A stretch of 64,000 bases of DNA from Microvirga makkahensis (GCF_009830105.1 NZ_WURB01000025.1:1-64000), one strand, 5' to 3'; counted from the stretch's first letter, positions 51,540 through 63,053 are shown. Notes: generated by a model from the letters alone, not told the origin. Numbers and translations: made by a program.

Positions 51540-52541
51540 ATGGAACGTAAATCAGTCCCCGCGTACGAAGTTATCGTATTTCCACCATCCGCATCGTTCC
51601 GATGGAACGTACATGACTATCCTCACCATTTGGCAAAATGGCATTACCATGTCGAGTATGAACTGCATCTGATCCAGAATTCCTCAGGCACCATGATGAT
51701 CGGCGATTATGTCGGTCCCTTCGGGCCTGACTGCCTCGTCCTGACAGGGCCGAACCTGCCACATAATTGGCTCAGCGATACCGGCGGTCTCGCGATTCCC
51801 GACCGCGACATGCTGGTTCAGTTCAGCCCCGACTGCGCCGACCGGATCTGCAGCAACTTTCCCGAATTCGAAGAGGTGCGGATGCTTCTCATGAACGCTG
51901 CTTTCGGGCTTTTGTTCTCGGGAGAAACGGCGCGAAAAGGCGCATCCCTCCTTCGGAAGATCGGGCGCGCCCAGGGCGCCCAGCGCATGATCCTGTTTCT
52001 GGATCTTCTGGCGACATTGGCAAGGAATCCCTCCGAGCGGAAAACCCTGTCGCACCGCGCACCGGCCGCAACCATTCCCTCACGCCCGTCGGAGAAGGCG
52101 GAGCGCGCGATCAGCTATATTCACAACAACTATTTCTCGGACATTCATCTGACGGCCGTTGCTCAGCTTTGCGGCATGGAGCCAAGCGCCTTCTCGCGCT
52201 TCTTCAAAAAGCAGACGGGTCACACCTTCGCGAAATTCGTCAACCAGACTCGCATCTACTCGGCTTGCACGCTCCTGGCCCATACGGACAGGTCGGTGAC
52301 TGAAATCTGCTTCGACGTGGGCTTCAACAACATAGCGAACTTCAACCGTCAGTTCGTGAAATTCTGCGATCAGACACCGTCCGCCTATCGCAGAACCGCG
52401 CGCCGCTGCACCACTCCCGCTTCGGCCACGGGGCAGGAGCGTTCTTTTGCACTCGCCAGATACGGATCTCACGATCGTAGGGACAAAAAAGTACAGATAT
52501 CGATGAACAGAGGCGTGGAAGCGTTCGTAACCGCTCCATAG
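51540..52541 (+). CDS. AraC family transcriptional regulator
   Basis: A 333-residue regulator. An N-terminal cupin-like sensor (WHYHVEYELHLIQNSSGTMMIGD, PNLPHNWLS) precedes the C-terminal double helix-turn-helix (about residues 185-285): HLTAVAQLCGMEPSAFSRFFKKQTG and SVTEICFDVGFNNIANFNRQF, then TPSAYRR. The C-terminal tail of ~45 residues is longer than usual, basic and contains the DNA repeat CAAAAAAGTACAGA in its coding sequence. It sits between the GMC gene and the polyol ABC operon and most likely activates one or both in response to a sugar or polyol. Confidence 0.9.
   Translation: MERKSVPAYEVIVFPPSASFRWNVHDYPHHLAKWHYHVEYELHLIQNSSGTMMIGDYVGPFGPDCLVLTGPNLPHNWLSDTGGLAIPDRDMLVQFSPDCADRICSNFPEFEEVRMLLMNAAFGLLFSGETARKGASLLRKIGRAQGAQRMILFLDLLATLARNPSERKTLSHRAPAATIPSRPSEKAERAISYIHNNYFSDIHLTAVAQLCGMEPSAFSRFFKKQTGHTFAKFVNQTRIYSACTLLAHTDRSVTEICFDVGFNNIANFNRQFVKFCDQTPSAYRRTARRCTTPASATGQERSFALARYGSHDRRDKKVQISMNRGVEAFVTAP
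52484..52497. promoter_or_regulatory. 14-base repeat, copy 2 (candidate AraC-regulator site)
   Basis: Exact copy of CAAAAAAGTACAGA (copy 1 at 49605-49618), located inside the 3' end of araC and 234 bases before the ABC binding-protein start. A GAAGCCGC/GCGGCTTC dyad at 52552-52580, just after the araC stop, may be a terminator. Confidence 0.45.
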
Positions 52542-52730
52542 ATTTTTCCAAGAAGCCGCGCGAGACATTCGGGCGGCTTCCGGGAGACAGGTTCAGACAT
52601 TCTGCTCTGACGTGATCGCCCAGCGCCTGCAAGAACGATACGACCCGCCTCCAAGCAGGGGCGCGTCAGATCTTGGCCCGAAGCAAAGCCGGCAGGCTGG
52701 CTAGGGATCAAGTTCGGGAGGGAAAACACA

Positions 52731-54161
52731 ATGTACCACTTCAAGAGTCTGGCTGCCTCTGCACTCACGGCTATGCTGCTGACAAGCACCTCGCCGGCTT
52801 TCGCCGATTTCTGGTCGGATGCCGCAAAGGGTATGGAGGGAACTACCATTCGGGGCATTTCCGAGAGCACGCCTCCGTCCAATTATGCCAAGGATGTTCT
52901 GGGTCCGGCCTTCACCAAGGCGACCGGCATCAAGGTCGAGTTCGAGGCGACGTCCTGGGACCAGATGTACGACAAGGCGATCAAGGACATGGAGGCCAAC
53001 ACCGGCATCTATGACTTCGTCTACATCGAGCAGGACATCATCTACAGCTATCTCGCCCGCAACTTCCTGGTCGATGTCACACAGGCGCTCAACGAGAATC
53101 CCACCCTCAAATCGCCCGACTTCGATCCGTCGAAATTCACGAGCTTCATCGACAACTTCAAGAACGACAAGGGCAACCTGTTCGGAGTGCCGATGGAAGC
53201 CTTCATCAAGGTCTATCTCTATCGCAAGGACTTGTTCGAGGATCCGAAGGTCAAGGAAGCCTACAAGGCGAAATACGGCGCCGACCTCGCACCCGCGAAG
53301 GACCATAAGGAGTATCGTCAGATCGCCGAGTTCTTCACCGAATGGGGCAAGACCAACGGACAGGAGCTGTGGGGTACGACGGTTCAGGCCGCCTCCGGCC
53401 ATCCTGCGTCCGTTTACGAGCTGGTCGAAAGCGTGTTTCCCACCTTCGGGGTTTACAATTGGGGCATCGATACGAAGACGTATGGCGCATCGGTTGCCAA
53501 TGGCGGACGATTGAACAGCCCGGAGGCCAAGGCTGCCTTCGCTTGGTGGATCGACAATCTTGCCTATGCGCCGCCGGAATCGACATCGAGTACCTGGGAT
53601 GAGGTCGCCGCAACCTTCGCGGCAGGACGCGCCGCACAGGGTTTGGTCTATGGCGAGAATGCAGCCTGGATTGCGACCGACGCCAACAAATCGACCGTGG
53701 TCGGGAAGGTGGGCGTGGCGCTTCCGCCCGTCGAGCCGGGCGTCATGGACGAGGCGTCATCCGGCGCAGGATATATCGGTTACTACGACGGTGGTGCCTT
53801 TGGCATTCCGCATTCGTCGAAGAACAAGAAGGCCGCTCTCCTGTGGCTGCAATACATCGGGCAGGAATCGGTCCAGGCCGATTGGGCGCTGGCCGGATCG
53901 CGCATTACCCACAAGGTTACTTACGATAATCCGCGAGTGCAGGAGCAGGATAAGAAGGTGGACGGCTACTACACGTTGATGCGCGACAAGGGCCCGCTCT
54001 TCCGCGGCGCTCCCCCATTCCCGTTCCACAACCAGGTCCGCGAGGCGATCGCTCCCTTCATCTATCAAGCAATCACGGGCGAGCTGAAGCCTGACGAGGC
54101 CCTGGACAAGGCAGCCGCGGCCGCCGACGCAGAGCTGAAGAACCTCGGCTATCGTAAGTGA
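52731..54161 (+). CDS. Polyol/sugar ABC transporter substrate-binding protein (family 1)
   Basis: A 476-residue periplasmic binding protein. The signal peptide ends TSPAFA. The mature part has [19 protein letters not shown] and [21 protein letters not shown], a pattern of carbohydrate-binding SBP_bac_1 proteins near the polyol and glycerol 3-phosphate groups, and ends [33 protein letters not shown] precedes the ATG. It feeds the permeases downstream; the accompanying dehydrogenases and xylulokinase suggest a pentitol substrate. A UUCG-capped 11-bp hairpin separates it from the permease genes. Confidence 0.88.
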   Translation: MYHFKSLAASALTAMLLTSTSPAFADFWSDAAKGMEGTTIRGISESTPPSNYAKDVLGPAFTKATGIKVEFEATSWDQMYDKAIKDMEANTGIYDFVYIEQDIIYSYLARNFLVDVTQALNENPTLKSPDFDPSKFTSFIDNFKNDKGNLFGVPMEAFIKVYLYRKDLFEDPKVKEAYKAKYGADLAPAKDHKEYRQIAEFFTEWGKTNGQELWGTTVQAASGHPASVYELVESVFPTFGVYNWGIDTKTYGASVANGGRLNSPEAKAAFAWWIDNLAYAPPESTSSTWDEVAATFAAGRAAQGLVYGENAAWIATDANKSTVVGKVGVALPPVEPGVMDEASSGAGYIGYYDGGAFGIPHSSKNKKAALLWLQYIGQESVQADWALAGSRITHKVTYDNPRVQEQDKKVDGYYTLMRDKGPLFRGAPPFPFHNQVREAIAPFIYQAITGELKPDEALDKAAAAADAELKNLGYRK

Positions 54162-54185
54162 CGCGCCCTCCCTTTGGGCCGGCTA

Positions 54186-54211
54186 GGCCACCGTGCTTCG
54201 GCGCGGTGGCC
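54186..54211 (+). terminator. Intercistronic 11-bp stem with TTCG loop
   Basis: GGCCACCGTGC-TTCG-GCGCGGTGGCC folds with 11 consecutive pairs (one G-T) and an extra-stable UUCG loop. No T tract follows; typical of an element that protects binding-protein mRNA and lowers permease expression. Confidence 0.7.
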
Positions 54212-54263
54212 ATTCAATCCTAAGATGCGCTGAATGGTGACGATCAGCGGGCAGGAGCATCCA

Positions 54264-55144
54264 ATGCGTTGGAACTCGGTGGGATGGCTTTTTCTCGCGC
54301 CGACCCTCCTCATCCTCTTTGTCTTCGGTGTCGTTCCGTTTCTTTATGTGCTCGTCATCGGGTTTACGCAGTGGAACAGTTTTGCCGCAAACCCGGATAT
54401 GCAGTTCGCGGGCGTCGAGAATTTCAGGCGCCTCGTCTTTGACGACCAGTTTCTCTACTCCCTGTGGCTCACACTCAAATTTGCTTTCTTCGCTGTGGTG
54501 AGCGAGATCGTGCTCGGTTACTTCCTAGCGCAGCTCTTCATGCGCGATTTCCCGGGCAAGGGCCTATTCCGCACCATCCACACGCTTCCGCTCGTGATTG
54601 CACCCATTGCAGTCGGGGCCACGTGGCGGCTTCTGACGGTTCCCGGGCTCGGGCCGTTGCCCTATTACCTGAACCGGTGGTTCGGCTATGAGTTCAACAT
54701 CAGCCGCTACATCGACCAGGCTTTCTTCACCACTGTTGTGATGGATGTGTGGCACTGGACGCCGCTCGTTACTTTGACACTGCTTGCGGCGCTTTCATCC
54801 CTACCGAAGGAGCCCTTCGAGCAGGCGCAGATCGATGGCGCGAACCGCTTCCAAATCTTCTGGCACATCACGCTGCCGCTCTTGAAGCCGGCGATCCTCG
54901 CCACCGTATTCATCAGGATGATGGACGCGCTGCGCACGGTCGACGAGGTCTGGATGCTGACCGGCGGCGGCCCGGGAGCCGCCACCCGCTATATCGGGCT
55001 TCATATCTGGCGTGTCGTCTTTCCGAAAACCGATTACGGCTACGGGTCGGCAATGTCTCTCATCACACTCTATCTCACTATCGTCATGTGTTGGATGCTC
55101 TATGCGGGCCTTGTCGCACGACGTGATTTGAAGAGGGCTGATTG

Positions 55145-55145
<1 letters not shown>
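54264..55145 (+). CDS. Polyol ABC transporter permease 1
   Basis: A 293-residue UgpA/MalF-type permease with six helices; first helix [20 protein letters not shown], then [19 protein letters not shown]. The EAA loop reads [20 protein letters not shown], and [14 protein letters not shown] follows, as usual for MalF-type. ATG at 54264 with AGGAGCATCC just upstream is preferred to the ATG ten codons earlier. The stop overlaps the next start (TGATG). Confidence 0.9.
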
Positions 55146-55996
<851 letters not shown>

Positions 55997-55999
55997 CGA

Positions 56000-56206
56000 A
56001 TGGCCGAAGATACCGAACAACCCGTTGTGGAGCGCCGTGGCTTCCTGCCGATCGAGACGAACGCATTCGACCGGGTCTTCATCGCGGTCCTTCTGTTCGT
56101 AGCATTACATCTTTTCTGGATGCGACTCGTTGAATCGGTTCTTCCTCTTGGCGTCGCGACCGTTCTGTCGCTGATCCTTGGGGCGATTATCGTCGCGCGT
56201 GGCTAG
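56000..56206 (+). CDS. Small DUF2160-like membrane protein
   Basis: A 68-residue protein with two hydrophobic segments ([17 protein letters not shown] and [19 protein letters not shown]). The stretch [21 protein letters not shown] and the following HLFW match the second half of DUF2160, a small membrane protein found in glycerol/polyol ABC loci such as glpS-type. The usual first helix (about 30 residues) is missing. The ATG lies three bases after the permease stop with AAGGAG just upstream, so it is translated with the transporter and is probably a membrane accessory subunit. Confidence 0.6.
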   Translation: MAEDTEQPVVERRGFLPIETNAFDRVFIAVLLFVALHLFWMRLVESVLPLGVATVLSLILGAIIVARG

Positions 56207-56217
56207 GTGGAACTTCG

Positions 56218-57261
56218 ATGAAAGCACTCATCCTTGAGGAGAAGGGAAGGCTCTCGCTCCGTGATCACGTCATCGAGGAGGAGATCGGCCCGCGCGATGT
56301 CCGCATTCAGCTGAAGGTGGTGGGCGTCTGCGGCAGCGATGTGCACTACTACACCCATGGCGCCATCGGTCCCTTCGTGGTGCGCGATCCGATGATTCTC
56401 GGGCATGAGGCTGCGGGCGTCGTCACGGAGGTCGGTTCCGACGTCCACGAGCTCAAGGTCGGGGACCGGGTCTGCATGGAGCCGGGCATTCCCGACCCGA
56501 CAAGCCGGGCCACGCGGCTGGGACTCTATAATCTCGATCCGGCGGTCCGGTTCTGGGCCACGCCGCCGGTGCATGGCGTGCTGCGTCCCAGCGTCGTTCA
56601 TCCGGCCGACTTCACGTTCAAGCTGCCCGACAACGTGTCGTTCGAGGCCGCGGCGATGGTGGAACCCCTGGCTGTGGGCGTTCACGCGGCCACGAAAGCG
56701 CATGTCAAGCCGGGTGACATCGCTGTGGTGATCGGCGCAGGGCCTATCGGACTCGTGACCGTGCTTGCGGCACTCGCAGCCGGGTGCGCTCGGGTGATCG
56801 TAACCGATATCGACGACGACAAGCTCGGGCTTGCGGAGAAACTGGGAGCCGTCACTCCGGTGAATGTACGCAGTCGGAGTCTGACCGAAATCGTGAGTGC
56901 CGAGACGGACGGGTGGGGCGTCGATATCGTGTTCGAATGCTCCGGCAACGAGAAGGCGGCCGCCGATGTGTTCGATCCACTCCGTCCCGGCGGCTGCGTA
57001 GTCTATGTCGGCATTCCGCTGGAGCCAATCACCTATGATGTCGCCAAGGCTCAGGTGAAGGAGGCCCGTGTCGAGCACGTGTTTCGTTACGCTCACGTGT
57101 TCCCGCGTTGCATCGCCATGCTCGCATCCGGAGCGATAGACGTGAGCCCGCTGATTACCCGCACCTTTCCGTTCTCCGAAAGCGTCAAGGCGTTCGAGTA
57201 TGCGGCCTCTGCCCCGAAAGGTGAGGTGAAAATCCAGATCAATATGCAGGACCAGGAATAA
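56218..57261 (+). CDS. Xylitol/sorbitol dehydrogenase-like zinc MDR (polyol dehydrogenase)
   Basis: A 347-residue medium-chain dehydrogenase. Catalytic zinc site: [13 protein letters not shown] (Cys near 38) and [12 protein letters not shown] (His, Glu near 63); the NAD motif is [15 protein letters not shown] (about 163). The HYYTHGAIG segment is typical of xylitol dehydrogenase/D-xylulose reductase and sorbitol dehydrogenase. The structural-zinc cysteine loop is absent, as in sorbitol dehydrogenases. Likely oxidises a polyol such as xylitol to D-xylulose with NAD+. It is inserted between the membrane subunits and the ATPase gene of the importer, indicating one operon. Confidence 0.85.
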   Translation: MKALILEEKGRLSLRDHVIEEEIGPRDVRIQLKVVGVCGSDVHYYTHGAIGPFVVRDPMILGHEAAGVVTEVGSDVHELKVGDRVCMEPGIPDPTSRATRLGLYNLDPAVRFWATPPVHGVLRPSVVHPADFTFKLPDNVSFEAAAMVEPLAVGVHAATKAHVKPGDIAVVIGAGPIGLVTVLAALAAGCARVIVTDIDDDKLGLAEKLGAVTPVNVRSRSLTEIVSAETDGWGVDIVFECSGNEKAAADVFDPLRPGGCVVYVGIPLEPITYDVAKAQVKEARVEHVFRYAHVFPRCIAMLASGAIDVSPLITRTFPFSESVKAFEYAASAPKGEVKIQINMQDQE

Positions 57262-57273
57262 CGGGGGATTCAC

Positions 57274-58344
<1,071 letters not shown>

Positions 58345-58370
58345 AGGCCGCTGGGATCACGGAGTCCGGC

Positions 58371-59144
58371 ATGTTTCTGGAAAAGCTCAGGCTTGATGAT
58401 CGTGTGGCGGTCGTAACCGGGGGAGGGCGCGGGATCGGCCTTGCCTGTTGCGAGGCCTTGGCCGAGGCAGGCGCGGGCGTCGTCATCGCGGATATCGACA
58501 TGGATGTTGCGGAAGAGGGGCGCTCATATCTGAGGAAAAAGGGATTCTCGGCCGAGGCCGTTCGGCTCGATGTCACCGCTTCGCAGGCCGTCACGCAGCT
58601 GGCAAATGCCCTGGTAGATCTCAACGGCCGTGTCGACATCCTCGTGGCCTGCGCGGGAATCGCCCGCACGGGCACTCCCGCGGAGGACGTCACCGACGAG
58701 CATTGGCTGAATGTGAACGACGTCAACTACAATGGCGTGTTCTGGTGCAACCGGGCCTTCGGGCGGCATATGCTGCAGGCCGGACGCGGCGCCATCGTCA
58801 ATGTGGGGTCCATGTCCGGCTTCATCGCCAATCGCCCTCAACGGCAGACCTATTATAACGCCTCGAAGGCAGCCGTTCACCACCTGACGCGCTCCCTCGC
58901 CGCCGAATGGGCGGATCGAGGAGTGCGGGTGAACGCGGTCGCGCCGACTTACATCGAAACACCCCTGACGAAATATGCCTATGAGTCACCTGGAATGGTC
59001 GAGGCATGGCTTCGTGACACGCCGATGGGGCGGCTGGGACAGCCGCACGAGATCGCATCCGTGGTGCATTTTCTGGCGTCCGACGCGGCGAGCCTCATGA
59101 CGGGTTCCGTCGTGGTCGCCGATGGCGGCTTTACGTGCTGGTAA
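58371..59144 (+). CDS. SDR family oxidoreductase
   Basis: A 257-residue classical short-chain dehydrogenase. VTGGGRGIGLACCEAL is the cofactor motif, DIDMDVAEE follows strand 2 and suggests NAD(H) preference, NVGSMSG has the catalytic Ser and YYNASKAAV the Tyr-xxx-Lys pair. The closing GSVVVADGGFTCW is typical for sugar/polyol dehydrogenases, for instance D-arabinitol or sorbitol type. The substrate is not determined. It is 26 bases after the ATPase gene. Confidence 0.88.
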   Translation: MFLEKLRLDDRVAVVTGGGRGIGLACCEALAEAGAGVVIADIDMDVAEEGRSYLRKKGFSAEAVRLDVTASQAVTQLANALVDLNGRVDILVACAGIARTGTPAEDVTDEHWLNVNDVNYNGVFWCNRAFGRHMLQAGRGAIVNVGSMSGFIANRPQRQTYYNASKAAVHHLTRSLAAEWADRGVRVNAVAPTYIETPLTKYAYESPGMVEAWLRDTPMGRLGQPHEIASVVHFLASDAASLMTGSVVVADGGFTCW

Positions 59145-59154
59145 GGAAAGATCG

Positions 59155-59880
59155 ATGGAATTCCAGGGCAAAAGCGTTCTTGTAACCGGGGCAGGCAAGG
59201 GCATTGGTCGCGCGACGGCGAAGCTGCTCGCCGAGCGTGGCGCGCAAGTAGTGGCGGTGACACGGACGAAGGAGGATCTCGACAGCCTGGAAAGCGAGAT
59301 CGACTGCCGCTCAATCGTGGTCGATCTGGCGGATGCGGCAGCTACGCGGAAGGCGGCCGCCGCCGCCGTGCCGGTCGATTACCTGGTGAACTGCGCGGGA
59401 ACGACGGCGCTCGACCCTTTCCTCGATGTGACGACGGAGACGTTCGACTGGATCTATGCGGTCAATACGCGCGCCCCCATGATCGTTGCCCAGGAATATG
59501 CGCGGGACCGCGTGAACCGCGGCGTGCCTGGAGCTATCGTGAATGTCTCGTCGGTCTCGTCCTTTATCGGGTTTGCCGATCACGCGGCCTATTGCGCCTC
59601 GAAGGGCGCCCTTGATGCCCTGACGCGTGTGATGGCCAATGAGCTGGGGCGCCATCAGATCCGCGTCAATGCCATCAACCCGACGGTGACCCTCACGCCG
59701 ATGGCGACGAAAGCTTGGAGCGATCCCGAGAAAGCCGCGAGGATGCTCTCGCGCATTCCTCTCGGGCGTTTCGCCGATCCCGAGGACGTCGCCGAGGTGA
59801 TCCTCTATCTCTTGAGCGATCGCTCCGCTATGCTAAATGGCTTGGCATTGCCGGTCGATGGCGGCTTCATGATCAATTGA
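59155..59880 (+). CDS. L-xylulose reductase-like SDR (DCXR type)
   Basis: A 241-residue SDR that resembles animal dicarbonyl/L-xylulose reductase along its length: VLVTGAGKGIGRATAKLL, VVAVTRTKEDLDSL (the RT after strand 2 indicates NADP(H)), RGVPGAIVNVSSVSS, YCASKGALDALTRVMANELG, VNAINPTVTLTPM, and SDPEKAARMLSRIPLGRFA. L-xylulose reductase interconverts L-xylulose and xylitol. Together with the xylitol dehydrogenase and xylulokinase it would give a route from L-arabitol/L-xylulose to D-xylulose 5-phosphate. Start at 59155 with AAGGAAAG upstream, ten bases after the previous gene; a large inverted repeat follows. Confidence 0.87.
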   Translation: MEFQGKSVLVTGAGKGIGRATAKLLAERGAQVVAVTRTKEDLDSLESEIDCRSIVVDLADAAATRKAAAAAVPVDYLVNCAGTTALDPFLDVTTETFDWIYAVNTRAPMIVAQEYARDRVNRGVPGAIVNVSSVSSFIGFADHAAYCASKGALDALTRVMANELGRHQIRVNAINPTVTLTPMATKAWSDPEKAARMLSRIPLGRFADPEDVAEVILYLLSDRSAMLNGLALPVDGGFMIN

Positions 59881-59888
59881 TCACAAGA

Positions 59889-59959
59889 GAGTGCCGGGTT
59901 TCGATGGCACCGCCGCAACGGCCGGTGTCGTAGCGGAAGGCACTCGAAACCCGGCGCTC
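59889..59959. repeat. 16-bp inverted repeat with inner hairpin (intercistronic)
   Basis: Arms GAGTGCCGGGTTTCGA (59889-59904) and TCGAAACCCGGCGCTC (59944-59959) pair at 16 positions with one wobble; inside them CACCG/CGGTG can form a second stem. It separates the xylulose reductase and mannitol-dehydrogenase-family genes. Could be an RNA processing or attenuation element, or a miniature mobile element. Confidence 0.6.
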
Positions 59960-59981
59960 TTACTTGATAGGTTCAGGTCAG

Positions 59982-61466
59982 ATGGTTCGCTCCCTCTCCC
60001 TTGCAAATTTGGCATCCGTGCCCGAGATGGTCGCGCGGCCGCGCTATGCCCGCGAGTCGCTGCGTGCGGGCATCCTTCACATCGGCGTCGGAAACTTCCA
60101 TCGCGCCCATCAGGCGGTCTACCTGGATGACCTGTTCAACGCAGGGAAGGATCGCGACTGGGCCATCGTCGGAGCCGGTGTGCGGCAGGGTGATGCCGCC
60201 ATGCGGCGTGCGCTCGAGCCGCAGGACTTGCTCACCACCGTGGTCGAGCTGGAGCCTGGGGCCAATCGCGCCCGTATTTCCGGTTCTATGATCGATTTCG
60301 TGCCGGTCAATGAGGACGGCAGGGCGATCGTCGACGCCCTCGACGATCCGGCGATCAGGATCGTGTCGCTGACGGTCACGGAAGGCGGCTATTGCATCGA
60401 TCCCGCCACCGGGGCCTTCAATCCCGATCATCCAGAGATCCGCTACGACGCGTCTCACATGGAGGCGCCCAGGGGCGTGTTCGGCGTGCTGCTGGCCGCG
60501 CTGAAGCGCCGCCGCGACCGAGGGCTCGCTGCCTTTACAATCATGTCCTGCGACAACATCCCCCATAACGGACGCGTGACGATGGAAGCGGTCGCGGGAA
60601 CCGCCGATCTGATCGACCCCGCCCTTGCGGCTTATGTGCGCGAATCCGTGGCGTTTCCCAACAGCATGGTGGATCGGATCACACCTGCCACGACCGACCG
60701 GGAGCGCGCGATCCTGGAAGAACGGTTCGGCCTCAAAGACAATTGGCCCGTTTTCTGCGAGCCCTTCCGGCAATGGGTGCTCGAAGACCATTTCCCCGGC
60801 GGGCGTCCCGCGCTGGAGGAGGTTGGCGTCACCTTCACGCCCCATGTAGCCGCCTTCGAGCTGATGAAGCTGCGAATTCTCAACGGTGGGCATGCCGCCA
60901 TTGCCTATCCGGCCGCGCTTTTGGGAGTTCACTTCGTGCATGATGCGATGGCCGAACCCCTCGTGCGTGGCTTCCTCGACAAGCTAGAGACGGAAGAGAT
61001 CATTCCTCATGTGCCTCCTGTGCCCGGCGTCGATCTCGCGGATTACTATCAGCTCATCGCGAGGCGCTTCTCCAATCCGGATGTGGGCGATACGATCCCG
61101 CGTCTTGCGCAGGACGGATCGAACCGGCAGCCCAAATTCATTCTCCCGTCGACGCGCGAAAGACTCAAGGCCGGGGCGGATGTGCCGGGGCTTGCGCTCG
61201 AATCCGCGCTCTGGTGCCGCTACTGCGCGGCGACAACGGATGCGGGGGCAGCGTTCGAGCTGAACGATCCCAATGCCGAGCGCCTGGTGCCTGCGGCTCT
61301 CGCAGCCAGGGACGACCCGGGTGCGTTCCTGGCGTTGCGCGACATATTCGGCGATCTCGCCGACGCTCCCCGGTTTCGCTTGCGGTTCGAAGCTGCGCTC
61401 AACAGTCTCTGGCGCGATGGGGCCCGCGCCACGCTGCAGCGCTACTTGAGCGGCGACTTCGCCTGA
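59982..61466 (+). CDS. Mannitol dehydrogenase/fructuronate reductase family protein
   Basis: A 494-residue long-chain polyol dehydrogenase. Marks: HIGVGNFHRAHQAVYLDDL (NAD-binding region), SLTVTEGGYCID, the central TIMSCDNIPHNGR, PNSMVDRITP and, with catalytic Lys/His, FELMKLRILNGGHAAIAY. The family includes mannitol 2-dehydrogenase, D-arabinitol 4-dehydrogenase and fructuronate reductase. With xylulokinase next, D-arabinitol to D-xylulose or mannitol/sorbitol to ketohexose are the likely reactions. ATG at 59982 with AGGTCAG just upstream; a TTG six codons earlier is possible. Confidence 0.9.
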   Translation: MVRSLSLANLASVPEMVARPRYARESLRAGILHIGVGNFHRAHQAVYLDDLFNAGKDRDWAIVGAGVRQGDAAMRRALEPQDLLTTVVELEPGANRARISGSMIDFVPVNEDGRAIVDALDDPAIRIVSLTVTEGGYCIDPATGAFNPDHPEIRYDASHMEAPRGVFGVLLAALKRRRDRGLAAFTIMSCDNIPHNGRVTMEAVAGTADLIDPALAAYVRESVAFPNSMVDRITPATTDRERAILEERFGLKDNWPVFCEPFRQWVLEDHFPGGRPALEEVGVTFTPHVAAFELMKLRILNGGHAAIAYPAALLGVHFVHDAMAEPLVRGFLDKLETEEIIPHVPPVPGVDLADYYQLIARRFSNPDVGDTIPRLAQDGSNRQPKFILPSTRERLKAGADVPGLALESALWCRYCAATTDAGAAFELNDPNAERLVPAALAARDDPGAFLALRDIFGDLADAPRFRLRFEAALNSLWRDGARATLQRYLSGDFA

Positions 61467-61511
61467 CCGAGCGCCGAGAGGCGACAGGTGACCTGATAGG
61501 GACAATGGCCG

Positions 61512-62987
61512 ATGTATATGGGAATTGATTTAGGCACCTCCAGCGTCAAGATCGTTCTCATTGACGAAGGGGGCGCACTCATTGACGAGGCGTCGTCACC
61601 GCTCTTGCTGTCGCGGCCACGGCCCCTCTGGTCAGAGCAGGAGCCGCAGGCCTGGTGGGATGCCGTCCAGGCTGCAGTCGGAGCCCTGAAGGCGCGCCGC
61701 TCTCTCGATGCTGTGGTAGGGATCGGATTGTCCGGCCAGATGCATGGTGCGGTTCTGCTCGATGACCGGAATCAGGTGCTGCGGCCGGCCATTCTGTGGA
61801 ATGACGGGCGAGCGGGGGCGGAGTGCAAGGAACTTGAACGCTCCGAGCCGAACAGCCGGGAGATCACCGGGAACCTCGCGATGCCCGGCTTCACTGCTCC
61901 CAAGCTCATTTGGGTGTCCAGGCACGAGCCCGACATTTTCAGACGCACGGCGCGGGTGCTGCTTCCGAAAGACTGGATTCGCCTGAAGCTCACGGGCGAG
62001 GCGGTCAGCGAGATGTCGGACGCAGCCGGCACTCTCTGGCTGGATGTGGGACAGCGGCGATGGTCGCCGGCCATGCTTGCCGCAACCGGCCTCAGCGAAC
62101 GGCACATGCCGCGTCTTGTGGAAGGAACCGAGGTTTCGGGACACCTGTCTTCGGAAGCCGCGGCCCTTCTCGGCATGCGGCCCGGCATCCCGGTCGCCGG
62201 CGGCGGCGGCGACAATGCGGCGGGCGCCGCAGGAATCGGCGTCGTGCATCCGGATAAGGCGTTCGTATCCCTCGGCACGTCGGGAGTAATCTTTGTGGCT
62301 GACGACATCCTGAAGAAGGATCCAGAGCGGGCAGTCCATGCTTTCTGTCACTGCATTCCGGGCATGTGGCACCGGATGGCTGTTATCCTTTCTGCCGCAG
62401 CTACTTTGTCGTTTGCTGCACATCTTTCCGGTGCGGCTGACGAAGCATCTCTCCTCGCAGAGACGGAGGCCGCGGGCCTTGCAGCAAAGACGCAAAGCCG
62501 TCTCGTCTTTCTGCCTTATCTCAGCGGCGAGCGGACACCGCACAACGACCCGACGGCTTCCGGCGTCCTCTTCGGACTCGACAGTACGACGACACGGGCA
62601 GATCTGGGGCGGGCGGCTCTCGAAGGGGTGGCTTTCGCTCTGGCAGATGGGCTCGATGTCCTCGAAGCCAGCGGAGGCGCCCTGGATGCCCTCTCGGTCA
62701 TCGGCGGCGGGGCGCGCTCGAGATTGTGGGGGAGAATCCTCTCGGCAGCTCTCCAGCGCCCTCTCACCTATCACCGGGGTAGCGAGGTGGGGCCCGCTCT
62801 CGGGGCGGCGCGGCTCGCGAGAACTGCGGCTTCCGGTGCCAGTCTGGACGAAGCCTGTCCTCCTCCGCCGGTGTCTCACGTTATCGAGCCGGAGGCTGAA
62901 CTTGTGGAGGCGCTTGCGCCTCGGCGCGCCTTGTATCGCCGCTTGTATTCCGACCTGAAATCGTCCTTCGCGGCTTCGGTGGCGTGA
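61512..62987 (+). CDS. xylB: Xylulokinase
   Basis: A 491-residue FGGY kinase: MGIDLGTSSVKIVLID, the substrate loop GLSGQMHGAVLLD with Met-His typical of XylB, AILWNDGRAGAEC, VAGGGGDNAAGAAGIG (phosphate 2) and YLSGERTPHNDPTA, ending with VIGGGARSRLWGRIL (adenosine). It makes D-xylulose 5-phosphate for the pentose phosphate pathway, which unites the upstream dehydrogenases. ATG at 61512 is 45 bases after the previous stop. No xylA is present nearby, consistent with a pentitol rather than a xylose locus. Confidence 0.92.
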   Translation: MYMGIDLGTSSVKIVLIDEGGALIDEASSPLLLSRPRPLWSEQEPQAWWDAVQAAVGALKARRSLDAVVGIGLSGQMHGAVLLDDRNQVLRPAILWNDGRAGAECKELERSEPNSREITGNLAMPGFTAPKLIWVSRHEPDIFRRTARVLLPKDWIRLKLTGEAVSEMSDAAGTLWLDVGQRRWSPAMLAATGLSERHMPRLVEGTEVSGHLSSEAAALLGMRPGIPVAGGGGDNAAGAAGIGVVHPDKAFVSLGTSGVIFVADDILKKDPERAVHAFCHCIPGMWHRMAVILSAAATLSFAAHLSGAADEASLLAETEAAGLAAKTQSRLVFLPYLSGERTPHNDPTASGVLFGLDSTTTRADLGRAALEGVAFALADGLDVLEASGGALDALSVIGGGARSRLWGRILSAALQRPLTYHRGSEVGPALGAARLARTAASGASLDEACPPPPVSHVIEPEAELVEALAPRRALYRRLYSDLKSSFAASVA

Positions 62988-63053
62988 GCCCCGCATCGGG
63001 AACGAGGGATAGAACTTCACTTTTCAATCAACACGAGGTCAGGAGACGCAAGC

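Noticed and set aside
52552-52580. GAAGCCGC/GCGGCTTC dyad after araC as a terminator
   Set aside because: Loop of 13 bases and no T tract; mentioned only as a weak possibility and not listed as a separate feature.
61632-63020. A 462-codon minus-strand frame opposite xylulokinase
   Set aside because: Shadow of xylB, no recognisable motif, Arg/Ser-rich composition.
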